DNA of 64,000 nucleotides, from assembly GCF_037975245.1 (NCBI RefSeq), contig NC_092572.1, positions 30,911,989 through 30,975,988 of the forward strand, read 5' to 3'. Below, in pieces: positions 63,412 through 64,000 of the stretch. A program made the position numbers and the translations under genes. Under the pieces are notes generated by a model. That model saw only the letters and a program-made list of their open reading frames with translations. It ran no database searches and was not told the origin of the DNA. The DNA comes from Apostichopus japonicus (lineage: Eukaryota; Echinodermata; Holothuroidea; Aspidochirotida; Stichopodidae). Position 1 is the stretch's first letter; every line of letters starts with the position of its first letter.

Positions 63412-64000
63412 AATACAAGGGAGCTGGTGATACATCCGTCGTGTGGCTACACGATAAATATAATATATCCAATTTACTGTGAAACGTTCTATTAGAAAGG
63501 TAGGTTAAACAGGAAAGGAAAAACTACTCTAGTAGCTGACTTGAATAACATATCAGAAATCTTCTAGTTTCGATCAGTATGTATACGTGCATAGCACAAA
63601 AGACAATCAACCTTTGAACCGTGGAGCTCAATGCACAGTCGCGTACGTGTTTACAGTGGGCGTTGTTTATCAGTCACGCGATCGGTATTGATATGTACAG
63701 TGCTGTTCAGTGTAATAATCTGCATTCACATTGCCACTCTCACAACTCATTTCTATTTATCGTATTCCCATAACGTCGTTCTTACTACATTGGGGTAACT
63801 TTCTCCTCTTCGGGTTACATCAAGGTACTCTTCGTGATAATTTTCAGCTCGGGTGTGTTCTAAGTTGACGAAGAAGGATTCACAGGATCCTTGATTCACA
63901 CGGCAACATCACACAAGTGAATTAGAGCGGCTTTCAATGTAAGTGTTACCCTTTCTGTGTGTATTACAGCAGTACACAGTTATAAGTATTATATATGTCA
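63412..64000. other. Intergenic sequence to the right edge, no gene recognised
   Basis: Nothing supported. A possible splice or gene start beyond the edge cannot be judged from this window. Confidence 0.45.

Overview
This is eukaryotic, almost certainly metazoan DNA. The transposon genes have spliceosomal introns, the mobile elements are eukaryotic DNA transposons plus a non-LTR retrotransposon tail, and there is no operon structure or compact coding. The mobile-element mix (CACTG-ended DNA transposon with a SAMD3-like partner gene, hAT-like elements with CAGTGGCG ends, TAGGCCTA-rich intron sequence, CCCTAA-type telomere-like tract) suggests a marine invertebrate, perhaps an echinoderm or other deuterostome. 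That taxonomic guess is inference only. I see no host protein-coding gene and no rRNA, complete tRNA gene or CRISPR array.

Positions 1-16304 and 27393-46402 (about 35.3 kb, roughly 1,600 monomers) are one satellite array with a 22-bp monomer built around TCGATTTATCGG followed by TACCGCACA. It runs past the left edge of the window. The array has many local higher-order repeats: about 2,969 bp near the left edge (almost identical copies), about 613 bp in an inverted block, 682 bp near 12 kb, 719 bp near 34 kb, about 1.5 kb near 41 kb and 480 bp near 43 kb. One 2.15-kb block (7187-9341) is inverted relative to the rest and derives from the same repeat family. The consensus has no stop codon in any plus-strand frame, so the many 60-240-codon open frames here are a by-product of the repeat and not genes.

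Positions 16305-27392 are an 11,088-bp DNA transposon inserted in the satellite. It has CACTGTAAAAAAAAA terminal inverted repeats, a TA target duplication whose removal restores a normal satellite monomer, and subterminal repeats. It carries two minus-strand genes. The first is a C2H2-zinc-finger/DDE transposase broken by several frameshifts. The second is a three-exon SAMD3-like accessory gene whose frame is intact across consistent phase-0 splice sites. Together they resemble animal EnSpm/CACTA-type (CMC) elements. Introns and flanks hold a tRNA-derived SINE-like insertion, a short CCCTAA tract and a tandem duplication of the 3' end of the second gene.

Positions 46403-64000 are single-copy-looking, AT-rich intergenic DNA with small mobile elements: a degenerate ~26-bp minisatellite (48.3-48.9 kb), a ~370-bp inverted-repeat element with a hammerhead-like CTGAAGA...GAAAC core (49.4-49.8 kb), three copies of a fold-back element (50.7, 52.1 and 55.1 kb), a palindrome cluster (51.3 kb), a perfect 13-bp hairpin (56.6 kb), a 5'-truncated LINE end (61.1-61.6 kb), and a 1,727-bp hAT-like element with an exact 8-bp target duplication (61677-63403) that contains a second, nested element.
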